From the NCBI RefSeq assembly GCF_963678975.1, contig NC_089273.1:34341630-34405629 (forward strand): 64,000 nucleotides of DNA, written 5' to 3'. The translations under genes and the position numbers were made by a program. Below are positions 12,301-22,665 of this stretch, in pieces. The notes below the pieces were generated by a model, which did not search any database, was not told the origin of the DNA, and saw nothing but the letters and a program-made list of their open reading frames with translations. This DNA is from Dysidea avara (taxonomy: Eukaryota > Porifera > Demospongiae > Dictyoceratida > Dysideidae). The first letter of the stretch is position 1; each line of letters opens with the position of its first letter.

Positions 12301-15300
12301 AAAGCACGAGGCGGAGCCGAGTGCTTTATTAGCATCTCGGCCTTGTACTTTATTTTTCATATAGCACTCACGGTTATGCTTTAACATATACTTATAGTGC
12401 TAGACAGTTGGAACAAGAATAGATTTTATTTATACAGCAACAATATGGCAAATAAATTACAGATGCTTGTTTAATCAATCATTACTCACGACTGAAACAA
12501 GCTACGAAGACAGTCAGTCTGTTAACCATGAACCGGAAAATCAATAAAGGTGTAGTGTTTTCCCTGTGTGAACATAGAAGAAGGTCATTTCAGCAATGAA
12601 ATTCTGACTATAAACTTTACTGCATCATAAATTAGTGCCAATAACTCATGTACCTTATGCTGTTGTGCAAACTCAACACAAAGATTTTCTTACTCCCCGT
12701 GAAAAGGCTGAAACGATTAAAACATGTGCAAGTTTTATGTAGCATGCGTATTTTTACCCAGTTTGTTTCAATACATTTTTATTATAAAACATCATTTGCA
12801 AAAACGGCTAGTTTTTGCTCAGCGGATCACACATTGGCATGTTTAATGTAGACTTACGTATGTACTTTGTTGTTGGTACAAGGACTTTATTTGCAAAAGC
12901 AAAACCACCAGATCACCATTTAAGCACCATAGAATATAGTTTCTTTAAGCCTGTGGAATACGTTGAATGAATGAAGATACAGTAGGACCTCAATTATCCG
13001 AGCCCTCGATTATCCAGACAGTATAAGTGACTGCTTTATTAGAGTGTTTTGCCAGTACGTGGGCATTCTATAGAGTGAGTGTATGTTCTATTAGAGTATT
13101 TGAATGTTACTCTGTATATAAATGAATGGGCTTCATTTATCTGAACAAATTCAGTTATCTGAACACTTTTATGATTAAACTGGCATACAGGTGTTTGGAT
13201 AATGGAGGTCCTACTGTAATACGTATGAGAAACCATATAATAGCTTGTCTTACATATGTACAAGATGTATAATTGTAAGCAATTGGTTTGTCACTGTAGC
13301 ATATCACATTCCGCACTGGCATGTCACTCCCAAGGCAGTGAAAACTAATAACTGTGCTAACACATTCTGCAGATCTCCAGGTGAATTACTCACAAACTTA
13401 CACAGTATCACAACTTTGTTGTTTTATGTACGAACAGGAAGTTTTCAAGGTATTTTTATCATTGAGTCAGTCATGGAACACATTGGCGAGACACTAGGAA
13501 TACCATCTGAGAGTGTTAAACAGAAAAATATGTATGAAAAAGGACAGGTACATATTATGTGACATGTTGCAGTATATCTCTTTCAAGTTCCTTACCTGCA
13601 GCTTACCCCTAGTTTTATAGAGTTGAAGTATTGTAACATAAGGGAGATGTGGACACGTTAGTATGAATTGGTAGGTATGTTAAGTAATTACATAATATTT
13701 TTGCTTCTCAGAGCTCTACAGCTCAGCTGCAATTGATAGTAGATCAGAAGCGGTAGAAGAATTTAATAAGGTATATACACACTTGCATCTTATTCTATCC
13801 TGATACGTATTCTATCCTGATACGTACGTACATATGTAAATTACACACATATGTACGTATGTGGATTACGCATGTATGTACGTACATAGATGTGTAATGT
13901 ACAATAAAATATGGTATTTAGCAATGTTTATTCTACAGTAAAAGGGCCACCTATGGAACCAAAAATTATTGTCTCAAAAATGAGGTGGCCACACTGAGTG
14001 AAGTTTTACTGATGCAAGAATCATTTGGTTACATGCAGTTTATTGAGCCGTGTATGATGGGAAGTGTCTATAGGGACTTTTAAACTATTACTTACACCTG
14101 TACGGTTGAATAGTGCATATACTTTAGATCACTATATGTACTGTAACACTTATTGCCTACATGCCTTTTTAACTTGTATGCTGTATGTGATACTGTAGAA
14201 AAACAGGTGGAGGAAGAGAGGAATATCTGTGGTACCGGTTAAATGGGGTGTGCCATGGAATGGAGCTGGTCCATACACTGTGATGATCAGTATTTATGCG
14301 GCTGATGGCACAGTGGCTATCACTCATGGTGGAATAGAGATTGGACAAGGAATTAACACAAAGGTGATTGTCTAATGTGTTCAATGCTGTGATTCATTTG
14401 GGGCACATTGTGACACATGTATAGGTTGCTCAAGTTGCTGCTAAGATGCTTGGAATTCCAATTGATTTTATCCGTATCTTACCAACCAATTCAATGACCA
14501 ATCCTAATGGTCACAAGACTGGAGGCTCTGTCACTAGTGAAAGTAATTGTAAGGTAAAACATTCCGCAGTTTGTAGATGTACATACATACATACATACAT
14601 ACGTATGTAGTAACAATATGCATACAGTACATACATTGCTACTGTGTTTTGTGTGTGCATATTTCAGACTATTCATACAGTATGATAGTACTGTATAGTA
14701 GGGATCACAAAGGAGTTGGCATGGTCCACAAAATAACATCACCCAAAAACCAGCCTCAATTTTCCCTGACAACAATGAGGCAGTATCAGTTAGGTAAAAC
14801 TAAGCCCAAGCAAGCTTTCAGATCAACCCGAAACGCTTTCAACAAGTTGCTAAGGAATTTTTAAAAATTAATAATTTGTTTAATGGAATTTTCTACTGAC
14901 TGACTGCCTGACTGACTGATACCTTCAGACAAGCATAACTTGATAACGGAGAGGTGCTTTTTGGTATACCGCAATACATGCAATGCATTCTTTATGGACT
15001 TACCAGTGTCCTCCTTTGTGTCCCATTCATCTTTGCTGACAGTGAAAAGTGTCAATTTTGCTATAGCACGTAATAGATTCCTTTCGTAACGGAAATTGTC
15101 CGTATTTTTCATGGTAGCTGTTTTGATTGCAGAGGTACTTTTTGAACGGTTCTCGATTCGTACTGCTGTGTAACGGGTTGAACACAGCCGACAACAAAGC
15201 ATAATGGATACCTCACTTTTCAGACAATAATTGATATAACTGGGGCGCGCGGCACCATTTCTTTCGGTATGTATTGATTGCAGAGATACTTTTCGAACAG

Positions 15301-18300
15301 TTCTAGATCCGAAATGCTGTGTATTGGGTTGAACATAGCTGACAATGAAGCATAATGAATACTTCACTTTTCAGATGATAATTGATATAGCTGGAGTGCA
15401 CGGCGCCATTTTAGATGCGGTATGCGTAGGTTCACCAGTCATAATAATAATATTCACAAAAAAAAGTTAACAAACAAATACATAGAAAAATTTTCAACCA
15501 GAGCAGGGACCATACATAGCACATGGACAAAAAGTACTGAAACAAGCTGGAGTAGTGCATGATATTAAATCACAGTAAAACAATAAGAAGTGTTATATCC
15601 CTACTGTGCTCAAGATGCCATAATAAAAATGCACAGTAAAGATATAACACTTCTTATTGTTTTACTGTGATTTAATATCACGCACTACTCCAACTTGTTT
15701 CAGTACTTTTTATCGATGTGCTATGGTCCCTACTCTAGTTGAAATTTCCAAATTTTTCTGTGTACTTGTTTAATAATTGTTTAAGGTAATGACAAAAAGT
15801 CAGAGATCAGTGCTGAGACCATCAGTTTTGTTTTCTTCTGTATAAACATGATGAGCTACAGGTGTACGAGTAAAGACCATCACGGTTGACTTTGCTTGGG
15901 ACAAATTTCACATGTAGGAGTGTTCGTATTGATTCATACTCGCCTGGTATATTATTCCATGCTCTATAGCTTAAGTTACGTAAGTGCATAATCCAAGAGC
16001 TGGCAATGGGAGGGTTAAGATGCAGAAGACTGTAATGACATTGTATGCACCCATTTGTACAACGAGATATTCAAAAGTTGTTACTCCATCTGAGTTGTGA
16101 CAACAATTTTAAAGAAATTGCTGGCTGTAGTAAAAGACTCTTAGTTTCAAGCACAGTAGCATTGTAATGACTATTATTAGAGTCATTGACTGCTCTATTA
16201 GAGTATCTTGATTGTTCATGAAATTCTTTTAAAGAGAGGTCATAGGGGAAGATGTCTCGTATACGACTGTCTGGTTCTCATTACAGCAATGTGTAGCATT
16301 AATACAGCTCTGCCTACAATGCAATAAGCTGTAACTTGTGAGTCATTTGCTCTAAATGTCCCGTGCTGAATCTGCCATTGTAAAGCACATACTACTACCA
16401 CCTCACACAACTTGTATTGTACAAGATGCAACTAGTGGTACAGTATACAAGAACTTCTATCACATAGACGATGCTGTATTTATACATTAAATATAATGCA
16501 TTGCAAAGCTGACAATAGTAATGAAGTCTGTAGTCCTTTTGTTAGCGTGAATGAGTTGTGATCATGGGATTGCACTTTCTCTCAAATGTTGTGTTAATAG
16601 TAGTAGGTATAGATTCTAGCTTCACTACATTTGTTAGTTAGGAGAGATAGTTGCAACAATGAATATCTAGTAAATTCAGCATTTGAGTATTAATGCACAC
16701 ATCAGTGATAAAATCAACATAGTGATGGTTATTATTATGACATATCTGCTATGTAGTTCACTCAGGCAATGTTTGGCAGTTATCCTTTTAGTCAGCTTTG
16801 CTTTGGACTACATAATTAGACTGTCTTAAAACTGTGAAAATAAATGTGTAGTTATGTACATGTACTGACATATTGTAAACACCACTAATCTTTATTCTTC
16901 TTTCTCTCTAGGCTATAATAAGTGCATGTGAGATGCTGAACAGCAGAATTGATCCTGTGAGACAAAAGATGAACAACCCAACTTGGAAAGACCTTATTGC
17001 TCGTTGCCAATCCAACGGGATTGATCTTAGTGCTAAAGCATGGTAATTTATTTACAAATCCAACTTTTTACTGCTACTGTGCAGAATTTTTCTATAGGGT
17101 CACCATGAAGTCAGATGATGACTTTGCCTACATGTCTTATGGTGCAAATTGTACTGAAGTTGAAATAGATGTTCTCACTGGAGAAGTTGAGGTGTTAAGA
17201 AGTGACATTCTGTTTGACTGTGGGCAGAGGTGATTACTTATAATGGTGGTACAATTTTGTGACTGATATTCTACTTGCCCGCAAATGTTCCTGAATGGAA
17301 TTTCTCACTGTACTCTGCTCTATGTATGTATGTACAGTGTAGCTATTCTGGACATGTCTATCCTTTTGGTGCAACAACAGTACAGCTGCAAAATTAGTGC
17401 ACACAAACAATTTCAAGTTATTTGTACATACATACATACTTTTTAAGAGATCAAGTGTTAAGAGGTCGTAACACACTGATTACTTGATATGCATTTCAAT
17501 TATTTAGTATAACTTACCATGTATGTACCTGCGTACATTCTAGTCACATATGTACAGTTACGTTAAGTGTGTTACTGTGTAATATTTAGCTGGCTGTAGT
17601 CTGTTCGTGTTTGCTTGAGCCCTTAGTTTTGTTTCTCCTTAAATACTGTTGTTTGCCTGCTGCAAAAAGCATTTAGTATCCCGTTAAGCTCTTTAAATTC
17701 CAGAGCTGTTTCTGTGCTACCATTACTGCAGAAGGCTGATGAAGCCTTAAAACTATCCCATATATCTACATATCATGCAAAATCATGGCTACTCAATCAA
17801 CCGTGCATAGTTCTAGGGGCTATTTACCTATTTCTAGAATATAGTCAGCTTGAAATAATGTGAAACCAAACCAGTATTACTATTACCACCTTTAGTGTTA
17901 AACCATGTAAATCACAGAAGAACCTAAAAATTGCTTAACAGCAACTTAGGCACCTCTAAAAATATTTATTGTTTAAGTTGATATACGTTGCTTTTGCTGC
18001 TGTTTTGCTAATGCTTTACATCTTGCTTTGAACAGTGAGAGTCAACAGTGAAACAATTTGTGTAGCTAAACTTTGGAAACGCTGAGCCTTCCTTTTGGTA
18101 AAAATATCAGTATTATTCAGCTACCACAATAGAACAGTCACTTCTCTAGTGGAGCAGTCACTTCTCTAGTGGAGCAGTCACTTCTCTAGTGGAGCAGTCA
18201 CTTCTCTAGTGGAGCAGTCATTCCCATAGTTCAGTTAACCGAGAATCCAGAAAAGTAGGGTCCAGATAACTAAGGTTTCATTACATGTACTCAACTTGTT

Positions 18301-20902
18301 TGGTGGTAGTTATGTACGTATGTATTTACTGTATGTAAATTTGCTCACTTTCGAGCTACAAGGAACAGATTTTAAGCTATGCATTCCAACATTTGTTTCA
18401 GTATAAATCCTGAAGTTGATATTGGACAAATCGAAGGAGCTTATGTTATGGGACTGGGTTACTGGTTGACTGAGAAATGTGCCTACAATGAGAATAGTGG
18501 AGAATTATTAACATTCAACACTTGGGTATGTAATTTTATTTAACTCTTAAACCCGCACATAATTTTAAGGAATATGTGATTACACGTAACCAACCATTTT
18601 AAATGGCCTGTCTAGCCAGACTAGCCTAACTCTATTAGTCTAAAGCCATATACCAATTAAATAACCACTGTAACAACAGAGGCTTACTTGTTATGAAGCG
18701 ATGAAAACGGCGACTCGATTTTCTGTTATTTCTCAATACTCATGATGGCAGCCGTAATAGCAATTACTTAAATCACGTGAGCTATATATGGTGTGACTAA
18801 CTCTCCTCGTGTTTATTTCACATGAATCTGATGAAGTATGAAGGAGATATTAACCATTTTGTTAAGGAATGTAAGGGTTTTGCATGCTTATTTTGAGTAA
18901 TAATAGTTTCAGGGTGAGTTTTAGCCCCATGCTTTTGTGCTAAGATAAACCCCTAGGTACCATTTTAATCCTTGTTTAATTACGAATAAAATGGTGTCGA
19001 TTACGTAGCCATAGGGAAAATGATTTGTAAGTTACAGTGCTTTGTTTACAGCCATACGTAAATGCCAATTTATCGGTGTATGTAGGTTTAAGGGTTAATA
19101 GACATTCTAATATTAGTATAACTTTTCTTAACAGGAATATAAACCTCCTCAATGTAAAGACATACCAGTTGATTTTAGAGTGGAATTGCTCAAGAATGCT
19201 CCTAATCCTGTAGGAGTTCTGGGCTCTAAAGGTAATATGTATAAGCCTTTTACTGGGCAAGACTAATGTGTGATTAAAAGAGGATAAAGACTGAGGGAAT
19301 GGGTGGCAACTTTGGAAATGAAATCCTAGCTCTTTGATACGGTTCATACTACTATCACTACCTTTTAAGCAAATTTATAAACTACTTCTCAGTGAAAAAT
19401 GCACTCATATTTGCATTGCAGACTTTTCGAGCAACCGTATGACCCATTTGGCTTTGGTAGAATTGACCTTCCTCCTTAGTAGCTATAGGTTCTGAATAAA
19501 CTGAACCAAACACATGCACAGTGTGTTGCTTGTGAGGTCATGGAATCCAAATAGCTTACAGATTAAGTCACAATGAGTTGACTTTTTTCCAGCCCTTATT
19601 GATTATCCAGCTATAACTCTCAAGCTGGAATATTATAATAAATGATTTTCTCCTAGATACTTCCTGTGCCAAGTGATGATGTAGATAGATAACACCAAAA
19701 CTTGGCTTAAGCTTTTTAGTGTACATCGATTATCACTAGATGTAATAATATTATAGGAACTTGTATTGGTGAAATTTTACTTTAGATATTTTTGACTTTT
19801 CAAAAATTTGATATTTCGTAAATTTCTTGCTATTATACAGTACTGTAAGTGGTTGTGTTTTTATAACTTATGCAATAATTACATCTCATGAACTACATGT
19901 GTACATATTTCCCAATTCTAGGAGGATAAGAGTCCACATATACAAATTTTATATTTCATCTGTAGCTATTGGTGAACCTCCTATGTGTACAAGCTGTTCT
20001 GTGCTGTTTGCTGTGAAGAAAGCAATTGTGGCTGCTAGAAAAGAAATTGAGAACAAGGATTTCTTTCCTCTCAGTATGTTACCTTGTTTTGTGTACCATG
20101 TACAATACATACAGAAGTACATGTATGCATAGTCCACAGTATAAGTTATTCACATAATAGTATGTACAGTGGAACCTCAGTTATCTGAATCCCTTGGGAC
20201 CAGTGGTGGTCCATAAGTCTGAAAAGTCCGTATAATCACTGAATTTGTGTATAAATAGCCGCATAAAGAACATTTTAAATTTTCAGTATTACTGACTACC
20301 TTAATAGAACGGTCGTTACTCTAATCAAGAGTTCATAATATAAAGAGGGAGGGAGAGTGTCCAACACTGTATTACCTGGTCAAAACACACTGCGTTCAAA
20401 GATTGCATCATATTCTGAATATTTCAGTATACTTCAGTATAATTCCATACAAATTCGTCACCTGGCTTCACCTACTGAAGAGCGTTGATAGATGTTGATT
20501 TATCAAAGGGAAGCATTCTTAGTGCTTAGATTTATTAGAATTAACACCCTTTCAGTAGTGATTTAATAAGTTTTGGTGTTGATAGTCATTGCGTAATCTT
20601 TGAACCAGTGTGTTTTGATCAGGTAATACAGTATTGGATACTCTCTCTCCCTCTATATATAATGAACTCTTGTTCTAATGGAGCAGTCTTTTCCGTAGTT
20701 CGGTTAACCAAGAATCCGGATAAGTGGGGTCCAGATAACTGAGGTTCCACTGTAGCTGCATGATTATTTTGTACATATTATGTGTATATATCGTAGTGAC
20801 CTGCTTATGATTGTGTTGTTTTGATTTCTTTCAGATGGACCTGCTACAGTAGAGGACATCCAACAACAATGCATGGTGTCTCCTTCCCAATTCACTCTTT
20901 AG
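6305..20902 (+). CDS. Xanthine dehydrogenase/aldehyde oxidase-like, molybdenum-cofactor half (5' part outside window)
   Basis: Nineteen GT-AG exons join in frame into about 653 residues ending at TAG 20900-20902: 6305-6362, 6422-6577, 7376-7455, 7604-7713, 7864-7968, 8655-8733, 8789-8903, 13300-13380, 13438-13547, 13602-13656, 13712-13770, 14199-14363, 14425-14553, 16912-17042, 17098-17229, 18402-18525, 19135-19231, 19966-20073, 20835-20902. The product matches the C-terminal half of the XDH/AO family. Visible motifs are [66 protein letters not shown] and AIGEPPMC, whose Glu is the general base. The family oxidises purines or aldehydes at Mo, in the cytosol or peroxisome. The Glu that XDH has in the GGKETR motif is Leu here, while the later active-site Arg (CRSPG) is kept, so substrate class is uncertain. 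The 2Fe-2S and FAD domains were not found in the window. Confidence 0.9.
6727..6961. mobile_element. TIR element (MITE) in an oxidase intron
   Basis: The left end (TGTGACCAGATTTGACAAAA) and the complement of the right end (TGTGACCGGATTTGACAAAA) match over about 38 bp with few mismatches. The unit is about 235 bp and has no coding content. Flanks are GTAC/TACG-rich, so the target duplication is ambiguous; TA is possible. Confidence 0.75.
7490..7556. repeat. Degenerate hairpin related to 44211-44300
   Basis: A TTTATTTATTTTA-type lead is followed by 'cttcacagcacaagtgctga' and 'tgtaggacacctggtcctaca'. The order and motifs resemble the much better conserved palindrome at 44211-44300. It lies in an oxidase intron. 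Confidence 0.4.
8210..8399. mobile_element. Pogo/Tc1-like MITE, degraded copy
   Basis: The ends are inverted: TACAGTGCTCCTGTGATTAT on the left and, as complement, TACAGTGTTCCCTTGATTAT on the right. Ends that start CAGT inside TA fit Tc1/mariner/pogo MITEs. The interior repeats 'gataatcaa' motifs and carries the dispersed motif ACTCTAATAGAGCAGTCA at 8333-8350. It lies in the intron between 7968 and 8655. Confidence 0.65.
8583..8652. repeat. Compound microsatellite
   Basis: Consecutive runs of TATG/TG, TCTG and TATG units form a compound simple repeat directly before the exon at 8655. It therefore occupies the usual polypyrimidine-tract position of that acceptor. Confidence 0.9.
8904..10020. 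other. Oxidase intron sequence without recognised features
   Basis: This is the first part of the 4.4-kb intron 8904-13299. I see no exon, tandem repeat or inverted repeat that I can define. The short open frames lack splice context. Confidence 0.4.
10021..10310. repeat. Tandem duplication plus foldback of 'gctttatt' repeat
   Basis: A segment beginning 'ttatagaactttgc..ggcgagatcaaagg' and ending 'catttcataaagtacact' occurs at about 10022-10092 and again at 10139-10200, a period of about 118 bp. It is followed by a foldback (about 10229-10305) whose arms read roughly gtgctttattg.ac.gcaaag and its complement. Related 'gaggcg.agccgagtgctttatt' sequence recurs at 12300 and, degenerate, at 5405. 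Confidence 0.7.
10505..10600 (+). repeat. Dispersed repeat, copy 2 (pair at 5236-5325)
   Basis: Contains 'tttttttggtcttcacc', 'gatcagaaaccagtcg' and 'tggagccacctatgc', in the same order and orientation as the copy at 5236-5325. Confidence 0.6.
10724..12094 (-). pseudogene. Crypton-type tyrosine recombinase (DUF3504, KIAA1958/ZMYM2-like), frameshifted
   Basis: The minus-strand frame begins [19 protein letters not shown] at 12094. It has an acidic and Lys-rich N-terminal region of about 85 residues, a DNA-binding helical region ([15 protein letters not shown], then [10 protein letters not shown]) and a DUF3504 catalytic domain. The catalytic part includes [32 protein letters not shown] and [15 protein letters not shown], giving the Arg, His and Tyr expected of tyrosine recombinases. 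Near the middle the frame slips at a poly-A run (about 11625-11635) and slips back near 11573; the intervening stretch is sensible only in the other frame ([14 protein letters not shown]). In the first frame this appears as a stop at 11573-11575. It sits antisense inside an oxidase intron. Related sequences are both Crypton transposases and domesticated animal genes, so element versus host gene cannot be decided here. Confidence 0.8.
12235..12385. repeat. Foldback element around 'aataaagcac'
   Basis: The left arm (tatatgaaaaataaagca) and right arm (ctttatttttcatata) are inverse complements. The centre reads 'aataaagcac gaggcggagccga gtgctttatt', another inverted repeat. It is of MITE size and non-coding. 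Confidence 0.7.
12386..12977. other. Intron sequence, nothing recognised
   Basis: AT-rich intronic sequence between a foldback repeat and a pogo-like MITE. I see no coding or repeat structure. Confidence 0.4.
12978..13218. mobile_element. Pogo/Tc1-like MITE
   Basis: The ends are inverted: TACAGTAGGACCTCAATTAT on the left, and TACAGTAGGACCTCCATTAT as complement of the right end. TA flanks and CAGTAGGACC ends fit the Tc1/mariner/pogo group. No transposase is present. The segment 7085-7145 ('gggcctctgttatccaaata..tgtatgccag') is a degraded copy of its right end in the opposite orientation. It ends about 80 bp before the exon at 13300. Confidence 0.8.
13781..13900. repeat. GTAC/TACGTA-rich intron segment
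   Basis: Dense alternation of gtac, tacgta and catatg palindromes with two copies of 'attctatcctgatacgta'. Many introns of this gene are similarly GTAC-rich. No function is evident. Confidence 0.5.
14673..15770 (+). mobile_element. Composite non-autonomous element: about 800-bp body plus 300-bp foldback (copy 1)
   Basis: The body starts at 'catacagtatgata', contains 'ggagttggcatgg', 'aataacatcacccaaaaacc' and 'tggaattttctactgactga', and ends near 15470 after 'ggttcaccagtca'. Within it, a block of about 140 bp (15127-15265 and 15278-15412) is tandemly duplicated. A near-perfect inverted repeat follows at 15473-15770, with arms of about 130 bp including 'aaaaagtactgaaacaag' and 'agtgttatatccctactgtg'. 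The same body-plus-foldback arrangement recurs at 47567-48532, and partial copies lie at 44561, 45500, 46540 and 55140. No protein is encoded. It lies in the intron 14554-16911. Confidence 0.8.
15771..16911. other. Oxidase intron remainder, no gene assigned
   Basis: A minus-strand reading around 15930-16010 ([18 protein letters not shown]) faintly resembles the conserved AWN.LP stretch near the end of LINE reverse transcriptases, but it is too short to call. The motif ACTGCTCTATTAGAGTAT lies at 16189-16206. Otherwise it is featureless AT-rich intron. Confidence 0.35.
17230..18134. other. Oxidase intron, nothing recognised
   Basis: First part of the intron 17230-18401. GTAC/TATG-rich patches near 17320 and 17520 are the only notable pattern. 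Confidence 0.4.
18135..18214. repeat. Perfect 20-bp minisatellite, four copies
   Basis: The unit CAGTCACTTCTCTAGTGGAG is repeated four times without change. The unit resembles the dispersed motif ACTCTAATAGAGCAGTCA. The sequence after it (cagttaaccgagaatcc...gggtccagataactaagg) resembles the right end of the MITE at 20165-20754, so the array sits in a degraded copy of that family. Confidence 0.9.
20165..20754. mobile_element. Pogo/Tc1-like MITE carrying a nested insertion
   Basis: The ends are exact inverted copies over 20 bp (TACAGTGGAACCTCAGTTAT), with a TA on each side. The element is interrupted by a second inverted-repeat element at 20326-20672. Remove that and the outer MITE is about 240 bp, the same size as the copy at 12978-13218. 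It carries one dispersed motif on each side of the insertion. It lies in the last oxidase intron, 80 bp upstream of the final exon. Confidence 0.85.
20326..20672. mobile_element. Inverted-repeat element nested in the 20165-20754 MITE
   Basis: It begins CAAGAGTTCATAATATAAAG and ends in the inverse complement CAAGAGTTCATTATATATAG. The inverted repeats extend about 80 bp through 'tgtattacctg.tcaaaacacactg'. TCTAAT flanks both sides (20320-20325; 20674-20679, one base off), a probable target duplication. No coding content. It is younger than its host element. Confidence 0.8.
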
Positions 20903-21689
20903 AAATTTTACATGTATAAAAATTTGCACACTTAGGCATGTACATAATTGTAAAATGTTTTACAGCCACATGTACCTATGCAGTAAAATACTGAACATGT
21001 AGAGTATTGTTTGGCCAATTCAAAAGCAGGAATAAGTATCATGTAAAGCCAATTTATTGATACCTACATATAGTTTTCCATCATTCTCACTCATACAACT
21101 GCACCCTAGTGTATTGGCAATTATTAGTATTATTGTGTGTAAAATATCTCTGTAAAAGATTATAATATTGTAATAGTCAGTTACTGTAACATAGCACTCA
21201 GTAATTCCAACTGAAACTATAATATCACTAGACATTTTTCAAACTCATGTTGTTTTTTTTGTACCCTGCTTGCTGGAAAAAATTCGTTGTTTGTGTCTGT
21301 TACACTTCTGGAAAGCTTATTATACAACCTCTTGAAGTAAACATGTCACTGTAGTTTTAAACAAAACTAATTACTGTATAAAATAATTTGACGACCAAGT
21401 ACTTGATGTATAAATGAAATATTTTAATAATAGTATTACAAAATATTCTAGTACTGTAAGGTTCTAACGCTCCCAGTCAACTCTAGTTTTAGTTCTGGTA
21501 CTTCAAGTCAACTGCAATTTTAACATTCAGTGGTGCCCCAGTTTTAGTTTGTGGTACACCATAATCAGTGATAGTGAATCTGTTTCATTGAAACTGCTGA
21601 AAAAGGTGCATGGAGTAAGGAGAAAAAATGCATGACTGGACCTTGAACCTGCAGCCACTCCGGAGTATCCTTTGTCCCTCCTCAGATGT
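20903..21689. other. Oxidase 3' flank
   Basis: Presumed 3' UTR and intergenic DNA downstream of the stop at 20902. AT-rich stretches offer several weak poly(A) signals, none decisive. No gene seen. Confidence 0.4.
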
Positions 21690-22665
21690 ACCATATCTTT
21701 TGTTGATGACTTCTCACATGTCATTCACCAAAGATACGAAGCTGAACATGAAGAAGGGTATTTTTTTTTGAACAGCACCAACAAGTAGCAGTTCATTAAT
21801 ATGCTTACTGCTTCTTGGAGAGAAATTGTAAAGTATACCATGCTTCAGGAGATGCTGATGTGATGATTGTCAAAAAGCAGTAGAATTAGCCAGAGTAGCA
21901 GACACTGTGCTAGTTGGTGATGACACCGATCTTCTTGTATTGTTGTGCTATCATGCCTGCTTGGAATCACACAACATATTTTTCAAACCAAAGCCACTAT
22001 GAAACCTAGGGTGTGGAACATAACTGCTGTCAAAGAGAAACTTGGCTTTGAAATATGCTACAACATTCTCTTCCTGCATGCAATACTTGGATGTGACACA
22101 ACACCACAGCTATATGGCATTGGGAAAGGTAAAGTCGAGTAAATACTTTCAAATGCAGGCCAAAGTGTTCAGTGCAGTAGCATCTACACCAAATGACATC
22201 ATGGCTGCAGGAGAGCAAGCACTAGTGGATTTATACAGTAGTAGTCCAAAGGAAGGATTAAACTCTATCCACTACAAGCGTTTTGTGAATAGGTAGCTAA
22301 AAACACTACAGTTGTTCTTCCATAAACTTTGCCACCTACTTCAGCTGCTGCTAAATATCACAGTTTCCGTGTATAATTCCAAACACAAGAGTGGAAAGGT
22401 GATGCCAGTGAAATGCAGCCAACTGCATGGGGGTAGAAAGACTATGATGGAAAACTGATGCTTGTGCTAACTGATCTATCGCCTGCTCCAGATAAGCTGT
22501 TGATAATGATTAGATGTAACTGACTGCAGCAGCATGAGATGTACTTGCAAGAAATACAAGGTGAAATGCTCTTCTGTTTGTGGCAACTGCAAAGGAACAG
22601 GCTGCACCAACTCAGATACCTCAATCCATGAAGAAGATGATACAGATACCAACACTGAATGAAAG
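21690..22665 (+). pseudogene. Frameshifted copy of a repetitive invertebrate protein family
   Basis: Plus-strand pieces in several frames give, in order, SFTKDTKLNMKKGIFLNS, TNKQQFINMLTA, VADTVLVGDDTDLLVLLCYH, PRVWNITAVKEKLGFEICYN, HAILGCDTTPQLYGIGKG, SSKYFQMQAKVFSAVASTP, EGLNSIHYKRFVNR, and a Cys-rich tail with CTCKKYKVKCS and CGNCKGTGC near 22525-22610. From memory this order is shared by a multi-copy protein family in cnidarians, crustaceans and sponges. The GDDTDLLVLL acidic motif resembles a PIN/FEN-like nuclease core, which is an inference. At least four frameshifts or stops disrupt it. It is probably part of an old transposon. Confidence 0.7.

Noticed and set aside
13643..13670. A 28-nt exon of the oxidase (ag|GGAG...ATTG|gtagg) that would contain an in-frame TGA.
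   Set aside because: A better exon, 13602-13656, has a stronger acceptor (cttacctgcag), matches family sequence ([13 protein letters not shown]), has no stop and joins both neighbours in phase. The gene is therefore not broken here.
15930..16010. A minus-strand phrase resembling the AWN.LP motif of LINE reverse transcriptases.
   Set aside because: Only about 20 residues fit and the surroundings are not coding-like, unlike the clearer LINE end at 52915.
18135..18214. Perfect 20-bp direct repeats as a CRISPR-like array.
   Set aside because: There are no unique spacers between repeats and the genome is eukaryotic; it is a minisatellite.
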